A stretch of DNA of 64,000 bases. Origin: Rhizophagus clarus. Lineage: Eukaryota; Glomeromycota; Glomeromycetes; Glomerales; Glomeraceae. Where the stretch lies: assembly GCA_015698045.1 (NCBI GenBank), contig BLAL01000259.1:682001-746000 (forward strand), written 5' to 3'. Made by a program: the position numbers and the translations under genes. Below are positions 59,571-64,000 of this stretch, piece by piece; the stretch's first letter is position 1; each line of letters starts with the position of its first letter. The notes beneath the pieces were generated by a model that saw nothing but the letters and a program-made list of their open reading frames with translations, was not told where the DNA came from and searched no databases.

Positions 59571-60506
59571 ATGCAAATTGGAACTAACACTGGTAAGTCG
59601 GTCATATATAATTATAAAGTTTTGATCCCACACATTTAACATAATATTTTTATGAAAATATAGAATTTCCTAAACATCTAGGAGACATTCCAGAAAATGT
59701 CAGGGTTCCAGATGGAAATGTCTTCAAATTCGTCTTATACGGAGTCGGAATATTAGACTATAAGTTTAATGCAAGTGACTCTACTTGGAAGATTTGTATG
59801 CATTTTATTCTTTGTTTATTGGCTTTACATTGTCCGTACCGTCGCACTTCTAATTAAACTAAAACTCCTTGATAGGTAAGGGCGAAACATTTCTTGTTAA
59901 CAATCTTGAAGATTTTTCTTCTTTTAATGCAAGCTCACTTGTGGCTACAACATCAAGTAATGCATTGGATCAACGTATGGGTTCCAAAATCTTATTAAAT
60001 ATATATATATTAATCTTTAATTCTTTATAATATTCTAACCTGATCAATTTTATTAATTTATATACAGATGGTAATACTCATAATGGAGCTTTAAAATCTC
60101 TTATTCCAGGAGATACTTCATTTGCCACTGGTCAATCTGTGTCTTTTGATTATGATACTAAAAAAAAAATTGTTCGTTGGTCTTTAGCTAAAGTTAAGGT
60201 ATGCTTTTTCCTTTTACATCCTGTAATAGTTTTATTATTATATTAATGTAAAGTATTATTGTATTATTGTAATTAATAGACCTCTCAAGGAGTATTTTCT
60301 GATATTACTCATATGTTAGGTTATCACAGTTCAATTCATGACCTTTCTGAGGGTTCTTGTATGTTACTTTACTTTACTTTGAATTATCAATATATCAGTA
60401 ATATCAAATAATTGATTAATTATTATATTTATTTTTATTAGATCCTGATGGATACGTCCGTAGCATTACCATCGATCTTACTAATTTGTATTATCGTAAG
60501 GAATAG
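59571..60506 (+). CDS. DUF3455-like protein, six exons
   Basis: Exons by GT-AG borders: 59571..59592, 59664..59795, 59876..59974, 60068..60198, 60280..60358 and 60442..60506. They sum to 528 nt, 175 residues. The start is MQIGTNT. The family-like features are PENVRVPDGNVFKFVLYGVG early, then DYKFNASDSTWKIC, and GVFSDITHMLGYHSS near the C-terminus. Introns are about 70-95 bp, and TACAG or ATAG acceptors and GTAAG or GTATG donors are all present. The first exon has only 22 nt, so frame-based gene finding misses it. DUF3455 proteins are often small and secreted in fungi, but no signal peptide is visible from this start. The function is not known. An alternative upstream first exon cannot be excluded. 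Confidence 0.8.
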
Positions 60507-60760
60507 ATTTATTCAATCTATATGGTATCATATGGTATATGTAAAAAATTCACCTGTCTCCTCACACAATTCGGTAATTTTAAAGTATAATAAATGAAAT
60601 ATTAATTTATTGACTTAGTTTCTCTTAATTATTTTTCAAATGATATGAAATGCCAAGAAAAAAAAATTTGATTAAACATATAAAATATCAACTGTCAACT
60701 CAATAGCATACACCGATTTTATAGCGATTTTAATGATTTATACTTGCATTATATAACCTA

Positions 60761-60850
60761 GGATGCGAAGAGGTCGAATGAGTTAAGACGATAACCTGCT
60801 TAGTTGTGAGATTAAATGGTCCATGAGGGTTCAACTCCTCCATTACACTC
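60761..60850 (+). tRNA. Degenerate tRNA-like sequence (relic or SINE head)
   Basis: AGGTCGAATGAGTTAAGACG resembles the D-arm/A-box of class II tRNAs, and GGTTCAACTCC at 60828..60838 matches the B-box consensus. The acceptor arms do not pair and the anticodon stem is poor. It is not a working tRNA but may be a worn tRNA-Ser/Leu copy or the head of a tRNA-derived SINE. Confidence 0.35.
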
Positions 60851-61069
60851 ATTTTTAATTTTTCCTACAGTTTTTGGCTTATGCAATCGCAAAAATAGTT
60901 GCCACGGTAATTCCCTTTGTCGTCCTCATACTTATCTAATAACTATAAATAATTTTAGTAAAACATGAGTCCTTCCGTTTTATATTCTCATATCTTCCTA
61001 AAATCCCTAAATATAAGATTGTTTAATATATGGTTAAAATAGAGCGCTCATTAAATAAATTGAAATTTT

Positions 61070-63235
61070 TTATACATCATTATTAGGGATATTTTCCTTT
61101 TTGCAATAATTAATTGCTTGTTCATAGCCTTTATTAGCAGCATTCGTCATATAATAATTCCCTAATTCATATTCTTTTCTAGAGTAATAATAAGTGGCAA
61201 TGCTATACATAGCTACAACGTGTCCATTTTTAGCAGCTTTAAGAAAATATTTAGTCGCTTCTTCATTATTACCTTTGTCTTTCATAATAATTTTTGCATA
61301 ACGGATTTGAGCATCAGGAATTTTATCACCATAATCTGCAGCCGCTTTGAATAATTGAAGAGAGAATTTATATTTCTCATCGTCAGAACAATCAATGTTA
61401 GACCAACCCTTTGAAATACAATAAGCTTTCCAATATTTTGCTCTTGGATTATCCATATTAGCATAAGTATCGAAACATTTATATAATGTCTCTTTATCCA
61501 CGTTATCTTTTTTATGACATTTAATTGCTTGATCAAGTGACATATAATCAAAAGAACTCCAATCTATGATAAATGAATTCCAATTCGTAATCGTACAATC
61601 TTCTGCTGCTTCAATTGTGCTTTGAGACACTTTTTGTACGGGAAGAATTTTTGGACTGTTACTAAAAGAATTGACATGACTTGGTGTTTCAAGATTTCTA
61701 AAAATATCTTGAAGATCTGTTAACAGCCTTGAGAGCATAGGTCGAAACCCCGGATTTTGATCAAAAGATTTGTTTACAAGATCTTGATACTTCACGATAT
61801 CCACCTATTACTTTCTTTATAATTTCCAGGTAATCTTCAAATTGATCGTATGGAATTTTACATTCAGCAATCTCCCAAAGGAGGACACCAAAACTGTAGA
61901 CTACATATTTTTCGGCAGAATTTTCGTCCCTTTTCCTTCTCTTACGATTTCGGGAGCAATATATCGAATACTTTCTTTACTTACGGAGTTCATAATAGCT
62001 CCTTCTTCAATAAATTTCACAAATTTAAAATTTGTAATTTTAATGGTATCGTGATCTGTGATTACGATATTTACAGCACTAACATCTCCATGAACCATCT
62101 ATTAGAAAGAAATATATACGACTTATTTATTTATAATATTATAAAGTTCGAAAATTTGACATTAAAAAAATATTCTTACCTTGACAGCATTAAGGAAATT
62201 CAAACCATTAGCGATATCACAAGCAGTTCTTATTTTCCATTTTAAATCAATGTTTTGTCCATGGGCAAGGATATATTCACGTAAGTTTCCTTTTTCCGCC
62301 CATTCATTTACAAAGTAAGTTTTATATCCGTCACTAGTAAGACCATAGAATTTAATAATATTTTGAGCTGTGTAAGAATTATGAGTTTATTTTTAACATC
62401 ATCAATCATTTCCTTATGTAGAACTTTAAAGGCATATTCTTCTTTAGTTTTTATATGAACGTATTTTCTCAATCTGTTACTTCGTTCCGCTTCGTCTGCT
62501 TCTTCATAATCATCAAATGGAAGTGAAAAGAGTGAAGATGTAGAAAAGATATTATCAATTTTGTTTCGAATTTTCTCTTCTCCTTCTTTTTTAATGTTCC
62601 TTTGCATATTTTGTATAATCATTACCTTTTCACTGACTCGTTCAATGATTGAGTTCACCTGATAATTTGTGTAAGAGACTTATTTTCTCATATCGTTCAT
62701 ACTTTTTACTAAAGCTTCTTGAAATTTTAATAACTGTGCTACATCATCTTTCACAATTTCATCATCTTGTTTGGTATTAAAAAAAAAAGTTGACCGATAA
62801 GTTAAAATTTAATGAAATTATACTCTTATCATATTCTTCACATAATTCTTTAAATTTTTTTTTCAATCGTATTAGCTCTTAAAAACTTTTGCACCGTATT
62901 ATATTGTGTTATTTCTTTAATGTAATCTTTTATATCTTGAAGAACTTGAACCAATCTTTGTAAACTTTTTTAAGTCGAAGTTAGTAATAAATCTTCCCTT
63001 ACTTGTAAAATATTAATAGAGACATTTGCTGCAAAGATACGTTCTAACAAAATTTTGGCAATGTTTTTGTTGTGCTGAGCAGACCTACATAAATCTATCA
63101 CTCCCGAAATAATATCAGATACATCTTTGGTAAGAGGAATGAATTGTGAAAAAGAAATAAATACTGATGTTTCTAACTCAGTGTGATTAATTACAGCAGT
63201 TGTGTTTCAGTCGCCAAATCAGTTGCTTTTGCCAT
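61070..63235 (-). pseudogene. 4-helix-bundle / kinase-like / Sel1 protein, broken
   Basis: The start at 63235 (MAKATDLATETQLL) leads into an N-terminal helical region in other frames (CRSAQHNKNIAKILLERIFA, LQRLVQVLQDIKDYI). That region resembles the helical-bundle front of Rhizophagus-type kinase-Sel1 proteins. Kinase pieces follow: YVHIKTKEEYAFKVLHKEM (62308..62658), HGDVSAVNIVI and RYIAPEIV (61901..62098), and VYSFGVLLWEIAECKIPYDQ near 61830..61900. The C-terminal frame (61070..61804) has LVNKSFDQNPGFRPMLSRLL and then two or three Sel1 repeats (AAADYGDKIPDAQIRYAKI, FLKAAKNGHVVAMYSIATYY). The catalytic loop lacks the usual Arg-Asp (HGDVS). At least four frame changes separate the pieces, and one GT-AG intron at about 62100..62187 is clear. 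It is a decayed host gene. Some lesions could be unrecognised introns. Confidence 0.75.
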
Positions 63236-63748
63236 TATTATACATATATTCTTAAATAAAAGAAACAATTAAAATGTGTACAGATTTATTACGCCAATAT
63301 GCAAGCTCAGCCCAGAATTTCTATACAAGATCAAATGGCTCAGTTGATGTTGATCATGCAACACAAAAGATCTGCATATGATAATAGATGAAAGAGCTAA
63401 TTATTTTAAGTTATAAAATTGTTCACTTGAATATAGTTTCTTATGTCAAATTTCAACTACACAAATAACGGTTAAATCTAAAAAGTTTAAGTAAATTAGG
63501 CAAATTTCATAAATGCGACCACATAAAATATAATAAATAAATATACTTTACAATCATTTTATCTTCTTTCTATTTCTAGTAATGTATGGATGATGGTTTA
63601 TAAATGGGTTGAAAAAGATTTGAAAAATATTTTTTTATTGGTATCAAAAAGTAATTTTGATGTTACGAAAAAGCTTCTTAACTTAATAACTTAACTAGCA
63701 TCCACTACATTTATTCGATAAATTCTAAAATTCACGCCATAATATTTA
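63236..63748. other. Intergenic stretch
   Basis: No gene is seen. It separates the start of the broken kinase-Sel1 gene from the 3' end of the BTB-family gene at the window edge. Confidence 0.5.
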
Positions 63749-64000
63749 TCAATTTTTTTGATGAGGTTGAATTCGAAAGCGACCATGACGACACAATGAT
63801 ACTACTGGATAAAGCTTTGGTGGTAAATTATTCCATTCTGTTATTTCCCGATACTTTGTGCCATTGACCGAAAAAGCACAAGTTCTCTTATTCATATCTA
63901 AATGGACTGTAACTATTGTGCCATCTTTATGAAATCCTGGACAATAATTAAATTCCTTTATACTAGCATTGGAACAATAACCATTAGAGCCAAGTACCCA
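63749..64000 (-). CDS. BTB-BACK-SPRY family protein, C-terminal part (cut by window edge)
   Basis: The minus strand ends in a SPRY domain with stop TGA at 63749..63751. It reads WVLGSNGYCSN at the edge, then YCPGFHKDGTIVTVHLDMNK, TCAFSVNGTKY and PVVSLCRHGRFRIQPHQKN. All 84 visible codons are open. The likeness to the intact protein is strong. The 5' part lies outside the window, so its integrity cannot be judged. Confidence 0.8.
   Translation of the reverse strand, partial: WVLGSNGYCSNASIKEFNYCPGFHKDGTIVTVHLDMNKRTCAFSVNGTKYREITEWNNLPPKLYPVVSLCRHGRFRIQPHQKN

Overview
The window is very AT-rich, intron-rich fungal DNA. Three protein families appear side by side: BTB-BACK-SPRY proteins, TKL-like kinases with an HxD-type loop, and kinase-Sel1 proteins. 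They sit among dense hAT-type transposons and DNA-polymerase-B fossils. This combination is what I know from arbuscular mycorrhizal fungi (Glomeromycotina, Rhizophagus-like). The assignment is inference from family content, not from a search.

Host genes. The most remarkable gene is a protein kinase on the minus strand (6340..12274). Between its N-myristoylation-type start and its kinase domain lies a 4.4-kb run of 42 micro-exons: forty of exactly 3 nt, one of 6 nt and one of 1 nt. Each has a 3' splice site on one side and GTAAG on the other. Spliced as read, the exons total 1374 nt, giving one open frame of 457 codons plus a stop, from ATG to the kinase stop. Most of the array is a homogenised tandem repeat with a 97-116 bp period, so every added unit would add one codon. 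Other host genes are one intact BTB-BACK-SPRY gene (56129..57526), its broken paralogues (2421..3817, 49328..53502, relic 54000..55610) and a partial copy at the right edge (63749..64000). There is also a six-exon DUF3455-type gene (59571..60506) and a broken 4-helix-bundle/kinase/Sel1 gene (61070..63235).

Transposons. From 13.1 to 31 kb there is a nest of hAT-type elements, most with perfect 8-bp target duplications and inverted ends starting with T. These are hAT-1 (13155..18682, with a 1.74-kb element inside), a 2.27-kb element (19368..21635, with another inside) and hAT-2 (22528..28713, carrying three later insertions, one of them inside its left terminal repeat). All of hAT-2 sits in one arm of a larger palindromic element. 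hAT-3 (38611..41664) is nearly intact. Several non-autonomous elements carry tandem exon-like cassettes on their minus strand.

Virus-like fossils. From about 32.5 to 47.6 kb lie broken remains of a Polinton-like or related element. They comprise a protein-primed-type DNA polymerase B, an aspartic protease-like ORF, small ORFs, a Gag-like plus retropepsin module on the minus strand, and a divergent rve integrase on the plus strand. No reverse transcriptase was seen. Two hAT-type elements have landed in these fossils.

The remaining stretches are AT-rich, with microsatellites, eroded gene relics and no supported gene.
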